Assembly: GCA_964610885.1 (NCBI GenBank)
Contig: CAZSWR010000070.1
Span: forward strand, 1-20,039
Direction of reading: 5' to 3'
Length of the DNA: 20,039 nt
Source of the DNA: CAZSWR01 sp964610885
GTDB lineage: Bacteria; Bacteroidota; Ignavibacteria; Kapaibacteriales; UBA2268
Within the stretch, counting starts at the first letter, position 1, and the number at the start of each line of letters is the position of its first letter. Under the pieces are notes generated by a model. It was not told the origin of the DNA and made no database searches. It was given only the letters and a program-made list of their open reading frames with translations. Shown here one piece after another: positions 6,163 to 14,709 of this stretch. A program made the position numbers and the translations under genes.

Positions 6163-8709
6163 TTATTTACTAAATGATTTCACAATATCGACAAAATCGG
6201 AGAGCAATTGCGGAAGAGCGGCTGTGTCCCTACCGCCGGCTGTCGCGAGGTGGGGTTTGCCGCCGCCGCCGCCGCCGAGCCGTTTGGCGCATTCGCCGAC
6301 CAATTTCCCGGCCGGATATTGCTTCACTAAGTCATCGGTGGAAACGCAGACAAGCTGCACTTTTTCGTCGATAATTGCTGCCACGAGGCCAATACCATTC
6401 GTACCGAACTCGTTGCGAAGGTTCTCGCCGATGGTGCGCATTTGGTCGAGGCTTTCGGCTTCGATTTGGCGCGCGGCCACTCGGATGGCATCGATTCGGG
6501 CTGCATCGGCAATCCAGGCAGCAATTTCGGAACCAACGTTCGCTGTCTTGAGCGCCGAGATTTCCTTTTCGAGCGAATGAATCTTCGTTTTCAAGTCCTC
6601 ATTGTTTTGCTTTTCGTCATCGATTTTCTTAGCTTGCTTTGCAATGAAATCGAGCACTCCGGCTCCGGTTACGGCTTCGATTCGGCGCACTCCGGCGGAA
6701 ATCGAGGATTCCTGAGTGATTTTGAAAAGGCAAATTTCGCTTGTATTGCCCACGTGCGTGCCGCCGCAGAGTTCGTTCGAGAATTTGTCGTCCATGGTTA
6801 CGCAGCGGACTGTGTCGCCGTATTTGTCACCGAAGAACATCTTGAAACGGCCTGATTTTTGCGCCTCTTCGAGCGGCATTTCGCGCACTTGGACGTCGAT
6901 CCCGGCCAGAATTTTCTCGTTGACGATGGCCTCCACTTTGGCCAAATCCTCGGCGGAAACCTTTTCGAAATGGTTAAAATCGAATCGCAGATAGTCGGCC
7001 GAAACGAGCGATCCGGCCTGTTTGACGTGCGAGCCGAGCACATCGAAAAGCGCTTGGTGCATTAGGTGCGTGGCGGAGTGGTTCCGCATAATTGCGCGGC
7101 GGACGGTTTCGCTGACTTCTGCCAGCACTTCCGTGCCCACCTCGGCTTCGGGCTCGCGGTCCAAATAATGGATGACCGAACCGCCCATTTTCCGAAGGTC
7201 CACAACGTCGTATTTGATGCCTGCAATAGTTAGTGTGCCTGCATCGTTGGACTGGCCGCCACTTTCGGCATAGAAAGGCGTGCGGTCGAGCACCAACATA
7301 TTTTCTTTTGCGAAAACCACTTTTGCGTTGCTCGCCAGTTCTTTGTAGCCTGTGAACTCTGTCGTGGCATCGATAAGCGGCATTTCGGCCTCTTGGGCAT
7401 GCACTTTTCTCGAGGCGCGGCTGCGGGCGCGTTGCTCGGCCATTGCTGCCTCGAATCCGGCTCCGTCCACCGTCAGCCCATTTTCGCGGGCGAGCAGCTC
7501 GGTAAGGTCGCGCGGGAAGCCAAACGTGTCGTAGAGTTGGAAAGCATCCTCGCCGGACACTTCCGTTTTGCCCTCTTCGACGAGTTTGTTTTTGATCGAA
7601 TCGAAAATTTCCAATCCGCGATCGAGCGTCTGGAGGAAGCTTTCCTCTTCGCCTTTAATAACTCGTTCGATTGTGTTCTTCTGCTGTACCAATTCGGGGA
7701 ATACCTCGCCCATCGAATCGATGAGTGTCGGCAATAGTTTATAGAGAATCGGCTCGCGAATCCCGAGATTCCTCGCGAAGCGCAATCCGCGGCGGAGAAT
7801 GCGGCGAAGCACGTAGCCACGGCCTTCGTTTCCGGGCAATGCGCCGTCTGCAATCGCAAACGAGAGCGTGCGGATATGGTCGGCGATGACGCGCATTGCT
7901 ATGTCTTCTTTTTTGTCCATTTTCTTTGTATATGGCACATTGGCAATACGCGAGATTTCATTAATCAGAGGCATAAACACATCGGAATCGTAGTTTGAAT
8001 CGTGGCCTTGGATAACGGCGACGATGCGTTCGAATCCCATACCTGTATCGACGTGTTTGGCGGCCAAATCCTCGAGAGTGCCGTCCTGGCGGCGGTTGTA
8101 TTGTATAAAAACGAGGTTCCAGATTTCAATTACTTCGGGCACTCCGGCATTGACCAATTTGGCGCCCGAAAGGTCCGGCGTGCGGTCGTAGTGCACTTCG
8201 GAGCAAGGGCCGCAGGGGCCGGATTCGCCCATTTCCCAGAAATTATCTTTTTCGTCGAAGCGGTGAATATGATCCAATGGCAAGTGCTTTTGCCAGAGTT
8301 CGTAGGCTTCGTCGTCGGTGCGGTACACTGTGGCGTGGAGCCTCGTGGGGTCGAGTTTCCAGACGTTCGTGAGGAGTTCCCAAGCCCAATCGATGGCTTC
8401 GCGTTTGTAGTAATCGCCAAAGCTCCAGTTGCCGAGCATTTCGAAGAGTGTGTGGTGGTACGTGTCCACGCCGACTTCTTCCAAATCGTTGTGTTTGCCG
8501 CTGACGCGGATGCACTTCTGTGTGTCGGCAGCGCGCGAATAGTCTCGGCGTCCGGTGCCGAGGAAAACGTCTTTGAATTGGTTCATGCCGGCATTTGTGA
8601 ATAGCAGCGTGGGGTCTCCGTGGGGAATAACCGGCGCGCTGGGCACGATTTTATGCTCTTTTCCGGCAAAAAAGTCTAAGAATGATTGCCTTATTTGCTT
8701 AGATGTCAT
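6163..8709 (-). CDS. alaS: Alanine--tRNA ligase
   Basis: The protein has 848 aa, a normal length for bacterial AlaRS. It starts at ATG 8709 (MTSKQIRQSFLDFF), the usual N-terminus; a longer frame only adds unrelated residues. The class II aminoacylation domain shows LLFTNAGMNQFKDVFLG and HTLFEMLGNWSFGDY. The editing domain has HSATH (HxxxH near residue 543) and CGGTH near residue 646, the zinc/editing residues. The C-Ala region ends in a GGGGGGKPHLATAGG segment. It charges tRNA-Ala with alanine in the cytosol and clears Ser and Gly mischarges. Its start lies inside the 3' end of recA (11-nt overlap), so the two are cotranscribed and perhaps coupled; GAGGA lies about 12 nt upstream. recA-recX-alaS is a known gene order; here recX is absent. 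Confidence 0.97.
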   Translation of the reverse strand: MTSKQIRQSFLDFFAGKEHKIVPSAPVIPHGDPTLLFTNAGMNQFKDVFLGTGRRDYSRAADTQKCIRVSGKHNDLEEVGVDTYHHTLFEMLGNWSFGDYYKREAIDWAWELLTNVWKLDPTRLHATVYRTDDEAYELWQKHLPLDHIHRFDEKDNFWEMGESGPCGPCSEVHYDRTPDLSGAKLVNAGVPEVIEIWNLVFIQYNRRQDGTLEDLAAKHVDTGMGFERIVAVIQGHDSNYDSDVFMPLINEISRIANVPYTKKMDKKEDIAMRVIADHIRTLSFAIADGALPGNEGRGYVLRRILRRGLRFARNLGIREPILYKLLPTLIDSMGEVFPELVQQKNTIERVIKGEEESFLQTLDRGLEIFDSIKNKLVEEGKTEVSGEDAFQLYDTFGFPRDLTELLARENGLTVDGAGFEAAMAEQRARSRASRKVHAQEAEMPLIDATTEFTGYKELASNAKVVFAKENMLVLDRTPFYAESGGQSNDAGTLTIAGIKYDVVDLRKMGGSVIHYLDREPEAEVGTEVLAEVSETVRRAIMRNHSATHLMHQALFDVLGSHVKQAGSLVSADYLRFDFNHFEKVSAEDLAKVEAIVNEKILAGIDVQVREMPLEEAQKSGRFKMFFGDKYGDTVRCVTMDDKFSNELCGGTHVGNTSEICLFKITQESSISAGVRRIEAVTGAGVLDFIAKQAKKIDDEKQNNEDLKTKIHSLEKEISALKTANVGSEIAAWIADAARIDAIRVAARQIEAESLDQMRTIGENLRNEFGTNGIGLVAAIIDEKVQLVCVSTDDLVKQYPAGKLVGECAKRLGGGGGGKPHLATAGGRDTAALPQLLSDFVDIVKSFSK

Positions 8710-9784
8710 TGTCTTCAGTGTCCTCGTTTGTTGTGTCGGTATTTGGTTTGGCGGAGCTACCACCATAAAGTTTGTCTTTGACGGACGCTTCCAATTCGTC
8801 GAAGAGAGGTTTGTTCTCGCTAAAGATTTTTTTCAATCCGTCGCGGCCTTGGACTCTGTCGTCTTTGAAAGTGAACCACGAGCCGCTCTTGGCGATGATT
8901 CCATATTCGATAGCGTTGTCGATCAGGTCTCCGAGTTTGGAGATGCCTTCGTTGTACATAATATCGAATTCGACCTCTTTGAATGGCGGAGCAACTTTAT
9001 TCTTCACGATTTTGACGCGAACGCGGTTGCCGACGATGTCTGAATTGTCTTTAATAACTTCTTTGCGGCGGATATCGATACGCACCGAGGCATAGAATTT
9101 CAGGGCGTTACCGCCGGTAGTGGTTTCGGGATTGCCATAGATCACGCCAATTTTCGAGCGCAATTGGTTCGTAAAGATCACTGTTGTATTCGATTTTCCG
9201 ATTGCAGCATTGAGTTTGCGCATTGCTTGGGACATAAGCCGAGCCTGCGAACCCATCTGGGCCTCGCCCATATCGCCTTCGATTTCCACGCGGGGCGTGA
9301 GAGCCGCCACCGAATCGATGACGATCACGTCGATAGCGCCGGAGCGGACGAGTGTTTCGACGATTTCGAGGGCTTGCTCGCCGAATTCAGGCTGTGCGAG
9401 CAGCAGGCTGTTCAGATCGACGCCGAGGCGTTGGGCATAGTTGATGTCGAGTGCGTGTTCGGTATCGACGAAGGCAGCCAATCCGGCTTTGCGTTGGGCT
9501 TCGGCGATCACGTGGAGGCAGACGGTAGTTTTACCGGAGGATTCCGGGCCGAAGATTTCGACGATTCGGCCGCGCGGCACTCCGCCGATTCCGATTGCGG
9601 CATCGAGCGAGATGCAACCGGTTGGAATCGCGTCCACAGCCACGACGTTTTTGTCGCTAAGGCGCATGATAGCGCCCTTGCCGTGTTGCTTTTCGATTTG
9701 TTCGATTGCAAAGCGTACGGCCTTTTGCTTTTCTTCGGGGAGGGTCAATTGCGCCACTTCCGGCTTTGATTCTTTAGTTTTCAT
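8699..9784 (-). CDS. recA: Recombinase RecA
   Basis: The protein has 361 aa. The Walker A is GPESSGKTT, the Walker B VIVIDSVAAL, loop 1 is in EIEGDMGEAQMGSQARLMSQ, and the NQLRSKIGVIYGNPETTTGG stretch followed by NALKFYASVRIDIR is the RecA signature and loop 2 region. The tail is acidic (NEDTEDNDI), typical of RecA, where it modulates filament activity. It forms ATP-dependent filaments on single-stranded DNA for homologous recombination and triggers LexA cleavage in organisms that have it. ATG 9784 has no clear Shine-Dalgarno. I saw no CTGT-N8-ACAG LexA box in the 230 nt upstream. The stop overlaps the alaS start by 11 nt. The gene is complete, with no intein or insertion. Confidence 0.98.
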   Translation of the reverse strand: MKTKESKPEVAQLTLPEEKQKAVRFAIEQIEKQHGKGAIMRLSDKNVVAVDAIPTGCISLDAAIGIGGVPRGRIVEIFGPESSGKTTVCLHVIAEAQRKAGLAAFVDTEHALDINYAQRLGVDLNSLLLAQPEFGEQALEIVETLVRSGAIDVIVIDSVAALTPRVEIEGDMGEAQMGSQARLMSQAMRKLNAAIGKSNTTVIFTNQLRSKIGVIYGNPETTTGGNALKFYASVRIDIRRKEVIKDNSDIVGNRVRVKIVKNKVAPPFKEVEFDIMYNEGISKLGDLIDNAIEYGIIAKSGSWFTFKDDRVQGRDGLKKIFSENKPLFDELEASVKDKLYGGSSAKPNTDTTNEDTEDNDI

Positions 9785-9900
9785 CAGGAGTTACGATTTA
9801 TGTTAACAAAACTCATTTTTCGTATATATTAATAATATAGAATAACATGCAAAAATAATGATTTCGCGCGTAAGTTTCATAAAAATGTTTTGCGCGCCAA

Positions 9901-10026
9901 GATTTTGAGCCAGGATCTCAAGATTCTCAGGATTCACAAGATTTTTTTTAATCCTGCCAATCAAGTTAATCCCGCAAATCCTGATTATTCTTAATCCTGT
10001 TCATCCTGAGAATCCTGCTAATCCTG
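9901..10026. repeat. 9-nt periodic CAGGATT repeat array with inverted end
   Basis: Read on the minus strand from 10026, units follow as CAGGATTAG, CAGGATTCT, CAGGATGAA, CAGGATTAA, a 7-nt spacer, CAGGATTTG, CGGGATTAA, CTTGATTGG, CAGGATTAA. The distal end then turns to the reverse complement (AATCCTGAG, AATCTTGAG, ATCCTGG), so the array can fold back on itself. The first unit supplies the last two codons and stop of the GxxExxY gene. The recA promoter must lie between the array and 9784. Confidence 0.75.
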
Positions 10027-10428
10027 GTGTATTCGCTTGGGTTTATAATATATCCGTTTAAACTGCAAACTTTTAGACCCGAAGTTAATTAGCAGGCCAG
10101 TACTCAAGTTATACGCTTCCAAGTAGTTTTTTGCTTGGGCCAAATGGACATCTTGCAATTCAATAACGGCCTTCAGCTCGACCATTATTTCTTCCTGAAC
10201 AAGGAAGTCTGCCCGACGATGGCCCACATCGCGCCCTTTGTAAAATATTGGCATTTCAACTTCTCTTCGGTGATCGATGCCGTTTACGTTCAATTCGATG
10301 GATAAACATCGCTGGTAAATTACTTCTTGGAAGCCATTGCCAAGGGTATTATGCACCTCCATTGCACAGCCGATAATCTGGTGCGTGATTTCATCTTGTT
10401 GCTCTTTGGTTTTGTATTGCAATTCCAT
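10018..10428 (-). CDS. GxxExxY-family protein (PD-(D/E)XK nuclease-like)
   Basis: The protein has about 136 aa. ATG 10428 is favoured because AGGTGA lies five nt upstream; ATG 10431 and GTG 10437 are in-frame alternatives that add one and three residues. The name-giving motif is GNGFQEVIY (G-x-x-E-x-x-Y), preceded by IIGCAMEVHNTLG. RRADFLV (Asp) and IMVELKA (Glu-x-Lys) give a possible PD-(D/E)XK active site, followed by LAQAKNYLEAYNLSTGLLINFG. The family is widespread in environmental bacteria, often in several copies; its function is unproven, and a nuclease role rests on the motif. The stop codon lies in a periodic repeat array, an association worth noting. It stands alone, divergent from the sugar transferase gene. 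Confidence 0.85.
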   Translation of the reverse strand: MELQYKTKEQQDEITHQIIGCAMEVHNTLGNGFQEVIYQRCLSIELNVNGIDHRREVEMPIFYKGRDVGHRRADFLVQEEIMVELKAVIELQDVHLAQAKNYLEAYNLSTGLLINFGSKSLQFKRIYYKPKRIHQD

Positions 10429-10437
10429 CATGTTCAC

Positions 10438-10762
10438 CTATATATAAGTGTCAAATGATACTTGGCTTATCCTGGATTGTAATATAAACAATCTCATTGA
10501 AATAGCAAGCACATACATCACTAATGCGACTCGTGTCTGCTCTCGACTTATTCTTTTGGAAAATCGTGAATACTGATACTGCTTTGATTCAGGTGTTTTT
10601 CTTCAAACTTACAAAAAAGTGTGCGTAAACCTTTTCTAATTGCTTTAAACTGTTTATATTTGCATCTGGCTTCTTGCCAATTCGCAAGAGGAAGTAGACT
10701 TATATGTTGTTTGGGTTGAGACAGCAAAATTGTGGTAGAAATTCTCGAGTTAGTATAGATAG
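10438..10762. other. Divergent regulatory gap
   Basis: A 325-nt AT-rich space between the GxxExxY gene (leaving leftwards) and the sugar transferase (leaving rightwards). It contains one plausible promoter at 10632-10662. I see no ORF, tRNA or clear riboswitch in it. Confidence 0.5.
10632..10662 (+). promoter_or_regulatory. Bacteroidota-type promoter for the sugar transferase gene
   Basis: TTTT (10632-10635), 19 nt, then TATATTTG (10655-10662), fitting TAnnTTTG exactly and the upstream TTTG in three of four bases. The predicted leader would be about 95 nt. Confidence 0.4.
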
Positions 10763-12235
10763 ATGATTACTCCGAAATTACAGCAACTGACACAGTTGAT
10801 AAATAATGGCCGTATCGACCAATTTCCGGCTATATCAGTCCAGCGCAGCAAAGCCAGGGCAGGCCTCACATTTGCCCTTTCCGATTCGATGTCAATGTTG
10901 CTCTCTGTATGGGTTTCTTTGTTGGTTAGGAATCTCCTTTTCCCGGAGACGCCCTCGGACATCGACAATTTCTATTTGCTTCTAATGGCAGTTGGAATTG
11001 TCCCGCTTATGTTTTTTGTTCTCGGACTGTATCCGGGCTATGGTAACGACGTTGTATCCGAGCTTCGGACGACCACACTGACAATCACCGCTGTGTGGGG
11101 TGGCCTTGCCGGCGCTTCGTTCATAATACGCAGCGGCACAGACACATCGAGAGTCCTTTTCGCTCTGTCATGGCTCATTTCAATTATTTCATTGCCACTT
11201 GGCCGTTCCATGGTTCGGACGATATTCTCGAGGAAACCCTGGTGGGGACTGCCTGTGATGGTTATCGGCGCGGGGCATACAGGCGCAGGGCTAATCAAAT
11301 CGCTACTCGACTCGCCCAGGGTTGGGCTGAAGCCTTTCATTGCCGTGGACGACGACGCAGACCGCTGGGGCTATTGCTCTGATGTGCCGGTTGTCGGCGG
11401 TTTGGACCTAATCCCGAAATTTTCTGAATACTTCAAAATTAAATACTCAATCGTAGCCATGCCCGGCGTAGATTCTCGGAAACGCCACGAAATCGTGAAC
11501 CGATACTCGAGATATTTCGAGCACACGATGGTTATCCCCGAAATTGTTGCAGGATCGGGCCTCTGGGCAGCAAACAGGAATTTTGGCGGACTGTTCGCTT
11601 TCGAGCTGAATAATTCGATTCAAAGGAAATTCGCCCAAGTCTTCAAACGTATTTTCGATGTAGTATCTGTTTTGCTAATCGGAACATTGGCGCTTCCGCT
11701 CATACTTTGCCTTTTGGCATTTGTCATTATTGATTCCAAAGGCAAGCCTTTCTTCCGCCAGGAGCGCATGGGCAAGGGCGATACGCGATTCAAAATCATC
11801 AAATTCCGCACCATGCACCACGACGCGGAGGACCGCCTGGACGCACTGCTAAACGCCCATCCCGAGCTGCGCCGCGAGTATGAAGTGTTTCACAAATTGG
11901 CAGATGACCCGCGCCAGACCAGATTGGGCAAATTCCTCCGCAAATACAGCCTCGACGAACTGCCGCAACTGTGGAACGTGCTGAAGGGCGACATGAGCAT
12001 GATCGGCCCGCGAGCCTATATTCCATACGAAAAACCGGATATGCTCGGCCAAGAGGATGCTGTGCTGAACGTCAAACCCGGCCTCAGCGGACTCTGGCAG
12101 GTTACGTGCCGCAATTCCAGCTTCGAGGAGAGAATCCATATAGACCTGTATTACATAGCTAATTGGTCTGTTTTCATGGATCTGTACATCTTCGCCCGCA
12201 CGGTTTCGGTTGTATTACTTGGAATGGGAGCATAG
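10763..12235 (+). CDS. Polyprenyl-phosphate hexose-1-phosphate transferase (WbaP-like)
   Basis: The protein has 490 aa, with a normal length and layout for large WbaP/CpsE-type enzymes. The N-terminal third (about residues 35-150) has four hydrophobic membrane segments. A Rossmann-like middle domain begins VMVIGAGHTGAGLIKSLL near 170. A further hydrophobic segment near 300 precedes the catalytic PF02397 domain, with FFRQERMGKGDTRFKIIKFR, LGKFLRKYSLDELPQLWNVL (Asp-Glu dyad in LDELPQ), GDMSMIGPRAY and GLSGLWQVT. The family transfers a sugar phosphate (Gal-1-P or Glc-1-P) from a UDP-sugar to undecaprenyl phosphate on the inner membrane, the first step of exopolysaccharide, capsule or O-antigen repeat synthesis. 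The end DLYYIANWSVFMDLYIFART is WbaP-like. The sugar cannot be read from sequence. No other polysaccharide genes are in view, so it stands apart from its expected cluster. ATG 10763 has only a weak Shine-Dalgarno. Confidence 0.88.
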   Translation: MITPKLQQLTQLINNGRIDQFPAISVQRSKARAGLTFALSDSMSMLLSVWVSLLVRNLLFPETPSDIDNFYLLLMAVGIVPLMFFVLGLYPGYGNDVVSELRTTTLTITAVWGGLAGASFIIRSGTDTSRVLFALSWLISIISLPLGRSMVRTIFSRKPWWGLPVMVIGAGHTGAGLIKSLLDSPRVGLKPFIAVDDDADRWGYCSDVPVVGGLDLIPKFSEYFKIKYSIVAMPGVDSRKRHEIVNRYSRYFEHTMVIPEIVAGSGLWAANRNFGGLFAFELNNSIQRKFAQVFKRIFDVVSVLLIGTLALPLILCLLAFVIIDSKGKPFFRQERMGKGDTRFKIIKFRTMHHDAEDRLDALLNAHPELRREYEVFHKLADDPRQTRLGKFLRKYSLDELPQLWNVLKGDMSMIGPRAYIPYEKPDMLGQEDAVLNVKPGLSGLWQVTCRNSSFEERIHIDLYYIANWSVFMDLYIFARTVSVVLLGMGA

Positions 12236-12312
12236 GGAATCTCCACAGCACACATCAAATCCATATTAGAGTTTATTCACATTTAGTTATAACCCAAATT
12301 GTGAGTTAGAAA

Positions 12313-12417
12313 AACCCTCAATCCCTAAATCCCTTTCTCCCAAAGGGCGACGAGGGACTTCTAAAAAAACGTTTTCTTACTCCCTTCTCCCGTCGGGAGA
12401 AGGGCTGGGGATGAGGG
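12313..12417. repeat. Large dispersed inverted repeat
   Basis: The left half CCCTCAATCCCTAAATCCC with CTCCCAAAGGGCGACGAGGG is mirrored by the right half ending GGGCTGGGGATGAGGG. Inside, CCCTTCTCCC-GTC-GGGAGAAGGG (12382-12404) is a perfect 10-bp hairpin. This is the widespread bacterial CCCTCAxCCC...GGGAGAAGGG repeat type. Placed between the sugar transferase gene and the lspA terminator, it could also stop transcription from the left. Confidence 0.65.
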
Positions 12418-12454
12418 TATATCAAAATATCACATTCTTTTGAATAATTTGCGA

Positions 12455-12494
12455 TAAAAAAAGCTGCCAAACAATATTCTGCCTGGCAGCTTTT
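12455..12494 (-). terminator. Intrinsic terminator of lspA
   Basis: AAAAGCTGCCA and TGGCAGCTTTT form an 11-bp stem with a 14-nt loop; on the minus strand a T-run follows. It lies 27 nt after the lspA stop. The plus strand also carries TTTT after the stem, so it may act both ways. Confidence 0.8.
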
Positions 12495-12520
12495 CTGTAT
12501 ATGTATCCAATCAATGTCTA

Positions 12521-13159
12521 TTAGTTGTTCCCGCTTTCGTTCGTCGCATTTCCTCCGGTAGCCGCGGCATCGGTTAGCGCTGGCTTCTTGTAGAAAAGTT
12601 CCGTAAGGTTCGGGATATACTTGTGAACGATTATCAAAAGGGCTACGCCACACGTAACGCATGAATCTGCTATATTGAATATCGGAAAATGAGTGTAGTG
12701 AATCGAACCGAAATCTATATCCGGTATATCCACTTGGATAAAATCTACAACGTGGCCATAGAATAGTGGCATCTCGCCATAGAATATTCCGTAGAAAACA
12801 CGGTCGACAAGGTTCCCGCTCGCTCCGGCAAAGATCAAAATAAATCCAAGCCGCACCCAAAGGTTCTCGTTCTTCATTTTGCAAATCATGTACGCCAGCA
12901 CAATCGAAGCAATTATCGAAAACAGGCTTAGGAATATCTTGCCACTGCCGAAAGTGATTCCAAATGCCATTCCTGCATTCTCCACGTAGGTAATTTGTAC
13001 GGCCTCGCCGATCAGACGGATGCTGTCGCCCAACTGCATACCGTCGTGGTGCAACCCGAATAGCGAGAATCCCTTCACGGCGACTTTCGTTAGCTGGTCG
13101 AAAAAGATTAAAAGGAATCCAATTAGGAACAAGTTCCGAGTTTTAAGTTTGCTTTCCAT
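12521..13159 (-). CDS. lspA: Lipoprotein signal peptidase II
   Basis: The protein has 212 aa with four membrane helices. Family landmarks: FDQLTK (Asp21), YVENAGMAFG (Asn61), GASGNLVDR (residues 112-120), the catalytic Asp139 in GHVVDFI and the catalytic Asp165 in FPIFNIADS. It cleaves the signal peptide of prolipoproteins just before the lipidated Cys, on the outer face of the inner membrane; this window encodes at least three likely substrates. The length exceeds the E. coli enzyme (164 aa) because of an insertion around VDIPDIDFGSIHY and a polar C-terminal tail (DAAATGGNATNESGNN). There is no Shine-Dalgarno before ATG 13159. It lies downstream of purA, separated by 165 nt that hold a dispersed repeat, and is ended by a terminator. 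Confidence 0.95.
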   Translation of the reverse strand: MESKLKTRNLFLIGFLLIFFDQLTKVAVKGFSLFGLHHDGMQLGDSIRLIGEAVQITYVENAGMAFGITFGSGKIFLSLFSIIASIVLAYMICKMKNENLWVRLGFILIFAGASGNLVDRVFYGIFYGEMPLFYGHVVDFIQVDIPDIDFGSIHYTHFPIFNIADSCVTCGVALLIIVHKYIPNLTELFYKKPALTDAAATGGNATNESGNN

Positions 13160-13237
13160 CGATTAATACTAATTATTTCTGATGTTTACAATAACACTTT
13201 GTATTTATTCATACCACGACTTCAATGGTTTCTCCAT

Positions 13238-13258
13238 CCCCTGCTTGGCAAGGAGGGG
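13238..13258. repeat. Dispersed hairpin repeat between purA and lspA
   Basis: CCCCTGCTTG pairs with CAAGGAGGGG around one base with a single mismatch, then ACAGGAGGGGTGG follows. It belongs to the same broad class as 29-81 and 3069-3120 (CCCTGCTT core). Confidence 0.55.
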
Positions 13259-13324
13259 ACAGGAGGGGTGGTTTTCTTTGTTCAAACAACTTGCTCAAAT
13301 AATAAGTCAAATGAACGTATTCAC

Positions 13325-14602
13325 TCAGTCCCTGACGATTGTATCGGTTCTGCTGGGGCTGGTGGAAACGTATTTCACCTTTGCGCCGGAAAGCGCTTCG
13401 ATAGCTCCAATATATTCCTTCGCGGCTTTGGGGAGTTTGTCGAAATCAGTAATTCCGGCCAGGCTGCATTTCCAACCCGGGAAAGTGCGATACACAGGCT
13501 CCACCCTATCGAGTTTGTGGACGTCTGCCGGGAATCTGTCTGTCTCCTTGCCGTCGATGCGGTACGAAGTGCAGATTTTTATCTCATCGAGCGAGTTCAG
13601 GACATCGATTTTCGTCAAAGCGATTTCGTTGATACCGTTAACCATCACCGAATAGTTCAGCGCAACCATATCGAGCCATCCGCAGCGGCGTGGCCGGCCG
13701 GTCGTAGCGCCGAATTCGAAGCCTTCCTTGCGCAGTTTCTCGCCCATTGCGTCGTTGAGTTCCGTCGGGAACGGTCCGTTGCCCACGCGGGTTGTATATG
13801 CTTTCACCACTCCGACAACCGTTCGGATGGCGACCGGCGGGATGCCAAGCCCCGTGCAAGCACCTCCCGATGTGGGGTTCGAGCTGGTAACGAACGGATA
13901 CGTGCCATGGTCCACGTCCAGAAGTGCGCCCTGCGCGCCTTCGAGCAACAGGTTTTCGCCTGATTTGATTGCATTATTGAGCAAATATTCAGTATCGGTA
14001 ACGAGCGGTTTGATCTTTTCGACGAAGGCAAGGACGGACGTCACGATTTCGTCTGTATCTAACTTTTCGCCCTGATAGACAGCGTCGAGCAGTGCCTGGT
14101 TCTCTGCGATATTTGTTCTAATCTTGGAAACGAGCGCATCTGTATCCAAAAGGTCGTGTCCGCGAATGCCACAGCGTTTGTATTTGTCGATGTATGCAGG
14201 CCCAATTCCGCGGCCTGTGGTGCCGACGGCATCTTTGGCTTTTTTGGCTTCGCTTGCCTTGTCGAGCACTTTGTGGTACGGCAAGATAAGGTGCGCCTTG
14301 TCGGAAATGAACAAGCGGCCTTCGAAGTCGATTCCGGCTTTCGAGAGCATGTCCAACTCCTCGAGTAGCGACGTAGGATCGACGACGACGCCGTTACCGA
14401 TCACGCATTTGACCCCTTGGGTCAGGATTCCGGCGGGAACCAGGTGCAGAACGAACTGCTTGCCGTCTATCACAATAGTATGCCCCGCATTGGCGCCGCC
14501 CTGATAGCGAGCCACGATATTAGCTTTTGCGCTGAGCATATCCACAATTTTGCCTTTGCCTTCGTCGCCCCACTGCGAGCCGACAATTACTGAAACTGCC
14601 AT
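13325..14602 (-). CDS. purA: Adenylosuccinate synthetase
   Basis: The protein has 425 aa, standard length. It starts at ATG 14602 (MAVSVIVGSQWGDEGKGK), with AGG six nt before it; the in-frame extension to 14623 is not conserved. Visible motifs: the P-loop-like GDEGKGKIVD, NAGHTIV with the catalytic His, GTTGRGIGPAYIDK, the EGAQGALLDVDHGTYPFVTS core, GRPRRCGWLD and ALTKIDVLN (guanine specificity). It makes adenylosuccinate from IMP, aspartate and GTP, the first committed step of AMP synthesis, in the cytosol. The gene follows the R-M pair after about 100 AT-rich nt, which would hold its promoter; I could not define one firmly. lspA lies downstream on the same strand. Confidence 0.97.
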   Translation of the reverse strand: MAVSVIVGSQWGDEGKGKIVDMLSAKANIVARYQGGANAGHTIVIDGKQFVLHLVPAGILTQGVKCVIGNGVVVDPTSLLEELDMLSKAGIDFEGRLFISDKAHLILPYHKVLDKASEAKKAKDAVGTTGRGIGPAYIDKYKRCGIRGHDLLDTDALVSKIRTNIAENQALLDAVYQGEKLDTDEIVTSVLAFVEKIKPLVTDTEYLLNNAIKSGENLLLEGAQGALLDVDHGTYPFVTSSNPTSGGACTGLGIPPVAIRTVVGVVKAYTTRVGNGPFPTELNDAMGEKLRKEGFEFGATTGRPRRCGWLDMVALNYSVMVNGINEIALTKIDVLNSLDEIKICTSYRIDGKETDRFPADVHKLDRVEPVYRTFPGWKCSLAGITDFDKLPKAAKEYIGAIEALSGAKVKYVSTSPSRTDTIVRD

Positions 14603-14709
14603 ATATTTACCTACATCTTTCAATTGATTTGTATTTATTTATCAATTATATCCGATGGGACACCATCATATTATCAAATATTTCAAAATTCAAATGATCA
14701 AAAAAAGAA

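Noticed and set aside
8002..8604. A 200-codon open frame antisense to alaS
   Set aside because: It is fully inside a certain alaS gene and has no domain or start-site support.
9164..9769. A 201-codon open frame antisense to recA
   Set aside because: It lies wholly within recA on the other strand; its composition reflects the recA codon pattern and it resembles no protein.
9785..9900. LexA/SOS box upstream of recA
   Set aside because: No CTGT-N8-ACAG or GAAC-N4-GTTC type site could be seen; other lineage-specific boxes cannot be excluded.
9901..10026. CRISPR or VNTR with spacers
   Set aside because: Units are 9 nt and contiguous with no unique spacers; this is a degenerate periodic repeat.
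13199..13963. A 254-codon plus-strand frame opposite purA
   Set aside because: It runs through a dispersed repeat and then antisense to purA; no recognisable protein.
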